Shown here in pieces: positions 1 to 5,390 of a stretch of 11,108 bases of DNA. Position numbers and translations under genes: made by a program. The notes beneath the pieces were generated by a model. The model saw only the letters and a program-made list of their open reading frames with translations, had not been told where the DNA came from and did not search any database. Position 1 is the stretch's first letter; each line of letters opens with the position of its first letter. Source of the stretch: Gammaproteobacteria bacterium (lineage in GTDB: Bacteria; Pseudomonadota; Gammaproteobacteria; Eutrophobiales; Eutrophobiaceae); the NCBI GenBank assembly GCA_018676275.1, contig JABHFC010000194.1, positions 1 to 11,108 of the forward strand, in the 5' to 3' direction.

Positions 1-972
1 GTTTACGCATCATATGTATCTCATGTAGCTAATGGCGGTATAAAACAGGCCTGGGCCGAGATTATCAAGCTGGTAGCACTGGCGGATGTCGAAGCGGTAA
101 AACATCAGTTTACCATTATCCAGGATTTGACTGACAGGCGTGGGCGAATCATGGGTGGTCATTCTCATCTTGGCGCCTGTGGAATTCTGGCGCTTATATT
201 ATCGATCCTGCAACCCTATTCATCACTTGGTGAGAAGCTGAAAAAGGTTTTCGCTTTTAGTATCTTACTTGGCGCACTGCTGCAGTTCGCCGGGATACTT
301 TCCAGTTACTTTTTAAGTACTGAATACATTTACCTTTCTGATCTGGGCGGACTCCTGCTGGCTACCGGTGTCGCGGGTACTTTTATTGGTTTAATCCGTG
401 GTGGAGCATCAGGCACTTCAATCGATTTCTCGAGTATCGCAGAGGAAAGGTTAAATAGTTCTTCCAGTGTTTTACTGTTAAAAGCTGGCATGTTGTTAAT
501 GGTAATTTGTATTTCACTCGGCATTTACCTGGCATGGTTAATGTATTCTGGAGATGAAGCGAATTCTCTAAATGCGATAAGTCAGTCAGTTCAACTATTA
601 ATGCAACAGGATGTCGAGTCAGCACAGGCGGCAATTACGAAATTCAAATCTCTGCAGACGAAAATGGCACTGAATGCCGCATCGCATTCCCATGGACTAG
701 AAATGGGTTTAATAATGATTTTACTTGCGATGGTAAGAAAATGGATAAATCTTGATGAAAAAATATTCAGGTTTTGGAGCATGGCATTTGTAGCATGTTC
801 ATACTTATTACCTACCTGGATTTTCCTGGCGATTAATGTCTCTTTAAGCTTTGCCAAGTTTGCAAATTATACTGGTGTTTGCCTGGGGACATTATTGTTC
901 ATAGCAAGCATGTCTGTAATACGATCGAGCGCTTCAGGGAACTCAGAAGATCTGAAAAGAGGAAAAACCTGA
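1..972 (+). CDS. Polytopic membrane protein with two His-Ser-His motifs (5'-partial)
   Basis: The reading frame is open from the first base of the window to the TGA at 970-972. The gene therefore starts upstream, and a TTG at 127 is not a convincing start. The visible 323 codons contain about seven hydrophobic segments (codons ~57-71, 83-104, 112-132, 157-181, 232-245, 256-280, 288-308). Two His-Ser-His motifs (codons 54-56 and 229-231) each sit just before a membrane helix and just after a polar loop that is probably outside the membrane. The layout looks like an internal duplication: helix, loop, HSH, three helices, twice over; the first helix of copy 1 would lie outside the window. I do not recognise the family. 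Paired histidines at a membrane surface could bind metal or haem, which is inference. The next gene starts on the base after this stop and carries a third copy of the unit. Confidence 0.75.
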   Translation, partial: VYASYVSHVANGGIKQAWAEIIKLVALADVEAVKHQFTIIQDLTDRRGRIMGGHSHLGACGILALILSILQPYSSLGEKLKKVFAFSILLGALLQFAGILSSYFLSTEYIYLSDLGGLLLATGVAGTFIGLIRGGASGTSIDFSSIAEERLNSSSSVLLLKAGMLLMVICISLGIYLAWLMYSGDEANSLNAISQSVQLLMQQDVESAQAAITKFKSLQTKMALNAASHSHGLEMGLIMILLAMVRKWINLDEKIFRFWSMAFVACSYLLPTWIFLAINVSLSFAKFANYTGVCLGTLLFIASMSVIRSSASGNSEDLKRGKT

Positions 973-1485
973 ATGGAACCATTACAAAAACGTCTGGTTG
1001 TTTGTGGTGTTGGTTTAATCCTTGCTGGTCTTGTCTATGGGCATGCTTATAGTTTTATTTCAAATCATACGGCATTACTTACAATCAAGGATGATTACCA
1101 GGCGATATTTGTTGATGTCACCAGGTCCGTAAATACAAATGCCGGTGGATCCTTCGCTAGTAACGACATAGATGATATTAATTCGAAATCAACTCAACAT
1201 CGTCGTGCCGTTGGCGCGCATGCGCATGCGATTAATCTTGGTTTATTGATAACAATAATCGGACTGATCTTATCTTTTGCCCTGGCGGGAAATAAACATG
1301 CTTGCAAAATAGGCTACGGATTACTTACGGGCAGTATATGTTACCCGACAGGTCTTGCATTGCAGGCGATGGGCCTGGTACTTGCAGGGGAGGCTTTCGC
1401 ATTACTTGGAGCTGCCCTGGTGCTTGGCTGTCTGGCTATCACCTTGTTTTTCCTTCTTATAAAGCCTCAACTTTCCGCAGAATAA
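973..1485 (+). CDS. Four-helix membrane protein with His-Ala-His motif, paralogous unit of the preceding gene
   Basis: This 170-residue protein starts with ATG directly after the upstream TGA. An AGAGGA ribosome site at 958-963 stands nine bases before it, so translational coupling is likely. Hydrophobic segments lie at about residues 7-29, 86-104, 112-136 and 141-163. A polar, Asp/Asn/Ser-rich loop (~30-82) separates helix 1 from the HAH motif (H83, H85), and H24 lies at the end of helix 1. The order helix, loop, HxH, three helices matches each half of the preceding protein, so this looks like a single-unit paralogue. The third helix carries a Tyr-Pro-Thr-Gly turn resembling the Leu-Leu-Pro-Thr turn at the same place in unit 2. 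Family and function are unknown to me; a redox or metal-binding membrane role would suit the downstream cytochrome genes but is only inference. Confidence 0.75.
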   Translation: MEPLQKRLVVCGVGLILAGLVYGHAYSFISNHTALLTIKDDYQAIFVDVTRSVNTNAGGSFASNDIDDINSKSTQHRRAVGAHAHAINLGLLITIIGLILSFALAGNKHACKIGYGLLTGSICYPTGLALQAMGLVLAGEAFALLGAALVLGCLAITLFFLLIKPQLSAE

Positions 1486-1519
1486 GCCGTTTTCTGGCTT
1501 TGTGATAGAGACAGAATAA

Positions 1520-1548
1520 TTGTACATCTTAAAAAAGAATGATATTCT
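1520..1548 (+). promoter_or_regulatory. Weak candidate promoter and small inverted repeat before the cytochrome gene
   Basis: TTGTAC (1520-1525) and TATTCT (1543-1548) are 17 bases apart and match the sigma-70 consensus at 3/6 and 4/6 positions. A perfect 6-3-6 inverted repeat, AAGAAT-GAT-ATTCTT (1535-1549), overlaps the -10 element and could be an operator half-pair or chance in AT-rich DNA. This 117-base gap (1486-1602) is the only sizeable one before the cytochrome gene, so a promoter is expected here, but the match is poor. Confidence 0.25.
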
Positions 1549-1602
1549 TGATTGAGATCGAAGTAAATTACCTTTTATCCGACCGGGGTTGAGTTAATAT
1601 TT

Positions 1603-2496
1603 ATGAAAACAATTAGATTTTTGCCAATCTGTATTTCACTAGTTTTCATCTGCAAGATCAGCCATGCAGAGCAAGTGGGTACTATTTCATTACCTGGCAG
1701 CGATAAAAGTTATACAGAAAAACAAATCAACGACTTTTTCGATGTACCTGACTGGTACCCGGATTCTCATCCTGCAATGCCTGAAGTTGTTCAGTACGGA
1801 GCAAAACCGCGTGTCTTTGCCTGTGCCAGTTGTCACTTGACCTCGGGTAGTGGCCATCCGGAGTCTGGTTCTCTTTCCGGTTTACCGGCTGATTACTTTA
1901 TTCGACAAATGAAAGCCTATCAGCGTTTCCAACGGGACAGCATAACCGGAGTTATGATCGGTATTGCCAAGAGTATGAGCGACGAGCAAATACGAGAAGC
2001 CGCGAATTATTTTGAATCTCTAAAACCGCTGAATGTACAGGAAGTCAGGGAAGTTGATGAAGTACCTGTTACCTATATTAACAGCCGGTTCATGCGCCTT
2101 GTCGATAAAACAAAAAATGCCAGCGAAGCTATAGGCGAACGAATAATTACCGTTCCCAAAGATGAGTTTCGTGTTAAAGCCCGGGATCCATTTGCTACTT
2201 TTATTACATACGTTCCCCGTGGTTATCTTGTCCAGGGAAAAAAGATAGTCGAGCAAGGTAAAGCAAGCGCCGCAGCCTGTACAACTTGTCATGGTAATGA
2301 TTTAAAGGGAACTGAAATCGGTCCACCCATTGCAGGTCGACATGCCAGCTATTTAATATCACAGCTTCGTGCATACAAGGCTGGAACTCGACGGGGAGAA
2401 GCTGATCCGGGTGGAATAATGGCAGATAACCTGAAGTATTTTAGTGAACAGGAAATACTGGCGACTGCAGCCTATATCGCTTCCTTAACACGCTAA
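1603..2496 (+). CDS. Exported di-heme class I cytochrome c
   Basis: The 297-residue protein begins with a Sec signal peptide: basic start, hydrophobic core ~5-18, and a likely cut after Ser-His-Ala at residue 22. Two c-type haem sites are clear: C74-x-x-C77-H78 and C226-x-x-C229-H230. Probable distal ligands are M118 (followed by a Lys-Ser-Met-Ser-Asp-Glu turn) and M273 (followed by a Phe-Ser-Glu-Gln-Glu helix), as in c4/c553-type domains. The two domains are joined by a longer linker (~145-205) than in compact c4 cytochromes. It should work in the periplasm as an electron carrier. Its place at the head of a molybdenum-hydroxylase cluster suggests it takes electrons that leave that enzyme, as cytochromes c do for some aldehyde dehydrogenases of the family; the exact partner is inference. 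The ribosome site before ATG 1603 is weak. Confidence 0.9.
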   Translation: MKTIRFLPICISLVFICKISHAEQVGTISLPGSDKSYTEKQINDFFDVPDWYPDSHPAMPEVVQYGAKPRVFACASCHLTSGSGHPESGSLSGLPADYFIRQMKAYQRFQRDSITGVMIGIAKSMSDEQIREAANYFESLKPLNVQEVREVDEVPVTYINSRFMRLVDKTKNASEAIGERIITVPKDEFRVKARDPFATFITYVPRGYLVQGKKIVEQGKASAAACTTCHGNDLKGTEIGPPIAGRHASYLISQLRAYKAGTRRGEADPGGIMADNLKYFSEQEILATAAYIASLTR

Positions 2497-2524
2497 TAGA
2501 GACTGGCAATACGCTGAGTTTTAC

Positions 2525-3004
2525 ATGAATATATTTGAAAGTCTGGAAACAACGTTCATTGCTAACTGGCTTATTGACTCTCTTTATGGCTATCCGGTGA
2601 TGCTGGTGTTGCATGGAATTGGCATGTCGATTGTTATTGGTATTTTGTTTATGTTTAACCTGCGTTTAATGGGCTTGTTCAATAATATCGAGCTTGGTGC
2701 GTTTAAATCCCTGTTAAAACTGGCATGGGCTGGCTTCCTTATAAATTTTATCTCCGGTTGTATTTTGTTCGTTCAGAAAGCCACAAGCTTTGTGCAGAAC
2801 TGGGCCTTCCTGGTAAAAATAGCAGGGGTAGTAATAGCAACAGTGATGGCGATCATTGCACATAAAACACTTTACCAGCAGGCGGATAAATGGAATTCAG
2901 AAAATGCGATCGCTTTATCAGCGAAAATACTGGCGTTTGTTTCCATTGGACTTTGGTCGGTGGTGATTATTACTGGCCGTCTCGTCGGTTATCTTGAACA
3001 ATGA
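2525..3004 (+). CDS. Four-helix membrane protein, first of a tandem pair (DUF6644-like)
   Basis: This 159-residue protein has four hydrophobic segments at about residues 24-46, 63-83, 95-115 and 133-155. Helix 1 carries a Tyr-Pro...His30-x-x-Gly pattern ending in Asn-Leu-Arg-x-x-Gly (45-50), which I associate with small integral membrane families such as DUF6644 or DUF2214; the family name is from memory. H113 lies at the end of helix 3. H30 and H113 could be axial ligands of a b-type haem, but that is a guess. The gene follows the cytochrome c by 28 bases and its stop overlaps the ribosome site of the next gene, so they are surely co-transcribed. The next protein is a clear paralogue. A role in passing electrons between quinone and cytochrome c would fit the neighbourhood but is unproven. 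Confidence 0.8.
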   Translation: MNIFESLETTFIANWLIDSLYGYPVMLVLHGIGMSIVIGILFMFNLRLMGLFNNIELGAFKSLLKLAWAGFLINFISGCILFVQKATSFVQNWAFLVKIAGVVIATVMAIIAHKTLYQQADKWNSENAIALSAKILAFVSIGLWSVVIITGRLVGYLEQ

Positions 3005-3014
3005 GGGATAACTG

Positions 3015-3500
3015 ATGGACATAATTATCGCATGGTTTGAATCCAGTCCAACACATACGTGGATGGTTGATCACAACTGGATCACTGTGGTATTGGAAAT
3101 TATTCACTTCTTCGGCCTGTGTCTGTTGTTAGGCGCCCTGTTAATCATCGATCTGCGCATGATTGGTTGGTTTAAAAGTATTTCTGTGAAAGCTATTCAT
3201 TCTCTGTTGCCTGTAGTATTCATCGGTTTTGGCCTGAACCTTATGAGTGGAGTGTTGTTTGTATTTTACGATCCTGCTCGTTATCTGATTAATATTAGTT
3301 TTCAAATAAAAATGGTGTTGGTGTTTTTGGCAGCCTTGAATGCCTTATTTTACTACTGGAAGATACACCCGAATATTGATCGATGGTCTCAGGATGATAG
3401 CTTTCCTGCTTTTGCCAAAGTGGTTGCAGCAGCGTCATTATTACTTTGGTATGGCGTGTTAGCTTGCGGGCGCTTTATTCCTTATGTCGGAACAGGTTAG
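3015..3500 (+). CDS. Four-helix membrane protein, second of a tandem pair (DUF6644-like)
   Basis: The 161-residue protein has helices at about 24-46, 64-86, 96-114 and 135-153. It aligns over its full length with the previous protein. Shared features are His-x-x-Gly (H31) followed by Asp-Leu-Arg-Met-Ile-Gly in helix 1, Gly-Phe-x-x-Asn-x-x-Ser-Gly in helix 2, a Lys beginning helix 3, and Leu-Trp...Gly-Arg in helix 4. H113 of the first paralogue is replaced here by a Tyr-Tyr-Trp stretch, with H118 a few residues later. The ribosome site GAGGGA (3003-3008) overlaps the upstream TGA, so the pair is translationally coupled. Two diverged copies side by side suggest a heterodimer or two stacked cofactor sites. 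Function is not known to me. Confidence 0.8.
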   Translation: MDIIIAWFESSPTHTWMVDHNWITVVLEIIHFFGLCLLLGALLIIDLRMIGWFKSISVKAIHSLLPVVFIGFGLNLMSGVLFVFYDPARYLINISFQIKMVLVFLAALNALFYYWKIHPNIDRWSQDDSFPAFAKVVAAASLLLWYGVLACGRFIPYVGTG

Positions 3501-3515
3501 CGCGAGGGGGCTAAT

Positions 3516-3983
3516 ATGAATTTAGATGGTGATTATCTGCTTGCCGCGACGCGACAGGAAGTGTGGGATAAACTGAATGATACTGAAGTATTAAAAGAGT
3601 GCATTCCGGGTTGTGAGATGCTTGATGAAATATCAGCTAACTCCTACCTGGCTACGATCCGCGCGAAAGTTGGCCCTGTGAACGCAAAATTCAAATCAGA
3701 AATCAATCTGCGTGACGTCAACGAACCCGAAAGCTATGTGTTAAGTGTAAAGAGTAAAGGTGGCGCCGCAGGTATGGGCGAAGGTCTTGCCCGGGTCAAG
3801 CTAAGCGAACAGGAGAATAGCACCAAACTTGATTATAGCGTTGAATTCAAGGTACAGGGTAAACTGGCACAAATTGGATCTCGTTTGATCATGAATGTTA
3901 TAAAAAAGTTATCTAATGAATTTTTTTCACGATTCGTCGGCTATTTCCCGGCAATGCCTGATTCGGCAGAAGCCAGCGAATAA
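3516..3983 (+). CDS. CoxG-like SRPBCC protein (CO dehydrogenase subunit G family)
   Basis: The 155-residue protein has the CoxG-type START/SRPBCC pattern. It opens with a beta strand and a Val-Trp-Asp-Lys-Leu helix, then Pro-Gly-Cys-Glu (31-34), a Gly-Gly-Ala-Ala-Gly-Met-Gly-Glu-Gly loop (82-90) and a C-terminal helix starting Gly-Lys-Leu-Ala-Gln-Ile-Gly-Ser-Arg (115-123). CoxG proteins are known to help couple molybdenum CO dehydrogenase to the membrane, and recent work links them to quinone binding. By analogy this one may bridge the adjacent hydroxylase to the quinone pool. The protein ends soon after the fold and has no hydrophobic tail, unlike some CoxG proteins with a C-terminal extension. 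A strong ribosome site GAGGGGG (3504-3510) precedes ATG 3516 by five bases. SRPBCC assignment is firm; the electron-transfer role is inference. Confidence 0.88.
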   Translation: MNLDGDYLLAATRQEVWDKLNDTEVLKECIPGCEMLDEISANSYLATIRAKVGPVNAKFKSEINLRDVNEPESYVLSVKSKGGAAGMGEGLARVKLSEQENSTKLDYSVEFKVQGKLAQIGSRLIMNVIKKLSNEFFSRFVGYFPAMPDSAEASE

Positions 3984-4050
3984 GTTAATTCACTATAAAC
4001 GATTATTTTATAAATCTTGGTTACGACATGATTAGACGGTTTAAATAGAC

Positions 4051-4905
4051 ATGAAGCCCTACGATTTTTCATATACGCGTGCAACATCGCTTAGTCATTT
4101 ATATGATTTGTTCGACGAATATGGCGATGGCTTAAAGATTCTTGCTGGCGGGCAAAGTCTTATCACCACATTAAATATGCGGCTTTCTTCACCGGAAATG
4201 CTGGTCGATATTAATGATCTGAGTGAAATCTCTTCGATCTCGCTGACAGATAATATAGTCAGTGTTGGTGCACTGGTCCGCCATGCAGAAATCCAGGAAT
4301 CGAATGACATTAAACAACATGTGCCTTTACTTAAGCTGGCGATTGAACATGTTGCGCATGCTGCGATCCGTAATCGCGGAACGCATGGTGGCAGTATTGC
4401 TTTTGCTGATCCCGCTGCTGAAATACCGGCTTGTGTTCTGGCATTAAATGCAACATTGGTTCTGGCGAGTCGCGAAGGAGAAAGAAGAATTGCAGGATCG
4501 GATTTCTTTAAGGATTTATATGATACGGAATTAAGAGAAAATGAAATTATTGTCGCTATTGAATACCCGATAGCGAAAAAAAATACCGTATCTGCATTCC
4601 GGGAGTTCACACGACGCAAAGGTGATTTTGCCACAGCCGGTCTTGCTCTAAATGGTGAACTAGATGGAAAGGTATTGCAATCACTGTCACTGGTATTCTT
4701 TGGTGTTGCCAATACGCCGGTTCTTGCCAGACAAGTTGCGGATCTTATTGTTGGTGAACCGATTACTCCTTCACTTATTGAAAAAGCACAAAATGAACTG
4801 GCGAATGAAATTGAAGTGATTGGTGATCTTTATTCAAGTGAAGAAATGAAGTTGCATTTATCCAAACATTTTCTGAAACAGGCTCTGGAAGAATTACAGG
4901 TCTAA
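4051..4905 (+). CDS. FAD-binding subunit of a molybdenum hydroxylase (CoxM/CutM-like)
   Basis: This 284-residue protein is the medium, flavin subunit of a xanthine dehydrogenase-family enzyme. The PCMH-type FAD fold shows Ala-Gly-Gly-Gln-Ser-Leu at 32-37 (pyrophosphate loop) and Asn-Arg-Gly-Thr-His-Gly-Gly-Ser at 108-115, followed by Ala-Asp-Pro-Ala-Ala-Glu (119-124). The second motif is usually Thr-Ile-Gly-Gly, so His112 is a mild variation next to the isoalloxazine ring. A C-terminal CO_deh_flav_C-type domain follows from about residue 178, with Arg-Arg-Lys-Gly-Asp-Phe-Ala at 188-194. Length is normal. It should take electrons from the iron-sulfur subunit and pass them to an outside acceptor. 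No signal peptide is visible, so it is cytoplasmic. A 67-base gap before it holds TATAAA at 4009-4014, a possible weak internal promoter, and the ribosome site is poor. Confidence 0.93.
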   Translation: MKPYDFSYTRATSLSHLYDLFDEYGDGLKILAGGQSLITTLNMRLSSPEMLVDINDLSEISSISLTDNIVSVGALVRHAEIQESNDIKQHVPLLKLAIEHVAHAAIRNRGTHGGSIAFADPAAEIPACVLALNATLVLASREGERRIAGSDFFKDLYDTELRENEIIVAIEYPIAKKNTVSAFREFTRRKGDFATAGLALNGELDGKVLQSLSLVFFGVANTPVLARQVADLIVGEPITPSLIEKAQNELANEIEVIGDLYSSEEMKLHLSKHFLKQALEELQV

Positions 4906-4907
4906 TT

Positions 4908-5390
4908 ATGAGTAATAAAACTGATATAAGCGTCAATGTAAACGGTCGTGAATATACAAGACATGTATCACCGAGAGTCTCGCTGGCCGATTTTATACGA
5001 CATGATCTGGGACTGACAGGTACACATGTTGGTTGTGAACACGGTGTTTGTGGTGCCTGTGTTGTTAAACTGGATGGCAAGATAGTAAGAAGCTGCTTAA
5101 CACTTGCTGTGCAGACAGATGGCCATGCTATCGAAACTATTGAAGGGTTATCAGAGTCAGGTGAAATTTCCGATATGCAGGAAATCTTTCATAAACGCAA
5201 TGCCCTGCAATGCGGTTACTGTACTCCGGGTATTTTGTTAACTGCTGCCGAGCTTCTGGAAAAAACTGCAACACCTGATCGGGAAGAAATCAGGGAGTTT
5301 TTGTCTGGCAATCTCTGCCGCTGCACCGGGTATGAAGCTATTATTGATGCTGTCGAAGAAACTGCCAGGGAGAGACAGGATGGCAAATGA
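4908..5390 (+). CDS. 2x[2Fe-2S] subunit of a molybdenum hydroxylase (CoxS/CutS-like)
   Basis: The 160-residue protein has all eight expected cluster cysteines. The plant-type N-terminal cluster uses C43, C48, C51 and C63 (Cys-Glu-His-Gly-Val-Cys-Gly-Ala-Cys pattern). The C-terminal helical cluster uses C102 and C105 (Gln-Cys-Gly-Tyr-Cys-Thr-Pro-Gly) and C137 and C139 (Leu-Cys-Arg-Cys-Thr-Gly-Tyr). Q101 is the glutamine known to contact the pterin in this family. No twin-arginine signal is present, so the complex should stay in the cytoplasm, unlike periplasmic aldehyde oxidoreductases such as PaoABC. It relays electrons from the molybdenum centre to FAD. It starts two bases after the upstream stop, and its last 11 bases overlap the molybdenum-subunit gene. 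Confidence 0.96.
   Translation: MSNKTDISVNVNGREYTRHVSPRVSLADFIRHDLGLTGTHVGCEHGVCGACVVKLDGKIVRSCLTLAVQTDGHAIETIEGLSESGEISDMQEIFHKRNALQCGYCTPGILLTAAELLEKTATPDREEIREFLSGNLCRCTGYEAIIDAVEETARERQDGK
5367..5374 (+). promoter_or_regulatory. Ribosome binding site deciding the molybdenum-subunit start
   Basis: AGGGAGAG stands five bases before ATG 5380, inside the end of the iron-sulfur gene. The in-frame ATG at 5332 lies deeper in that gene, lacks a comparable site and would add 16 residues with no family match. This favours 5380. Confidence 0.75.

Noticed and set aside
127..129. TTG as the start of the first membrane protein.
   Set aside because: The frame is open to the window edge, and the codons before it encode a plausible outside loop matching the other units, so the true start lies upstream.
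1214..1230. A 17-base alternating purine-pyrimidine run (GCGCGCATGCGCATGCG), a possible Z-DNA segment or protein site.
   Set aside because: It encodes the Gly-Ala-His-Ala-His-Ala motif, and the codon repeat explains it. There is no other sign of a DNA-level role.
1484..1500. Small hairpin AAGCC-loop-GGCTT after the second membrane-protein gene, a possible terminator.
   Set aside because: The stem is only five base pairs with a short T run (TTTG), too weak to call a terminator. The upstream genes may well read into the cytochrome cluster.
3984..4050. A separate promoter for the FAD, iron-sulfur and molybdenum subunits.
   Set aside because: TATAAA at 4009-4014 has only a 3/6 -35 partner (TTAATT, 3985-3990). 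It is too weak to list as a feature, and co-transcription with CoxG is simpler.
4095..4712. A 205-codon open frame on the minus strand inside the FAD-subunit gene.
   Set aside because: It lies fully antisense to a gene with clear FAD motifs. Its product is Ser/Arg-rich with no family likeness, and it is a shadow frame.
5332..5379. An upstream ATG that would lengthen the molybdenum subunit by 16 residues.
   Set aside because: The added residues are the iron-sulfur gene read in another frame. ATG 5380 has the ribosome site and a family-like N-terminus.
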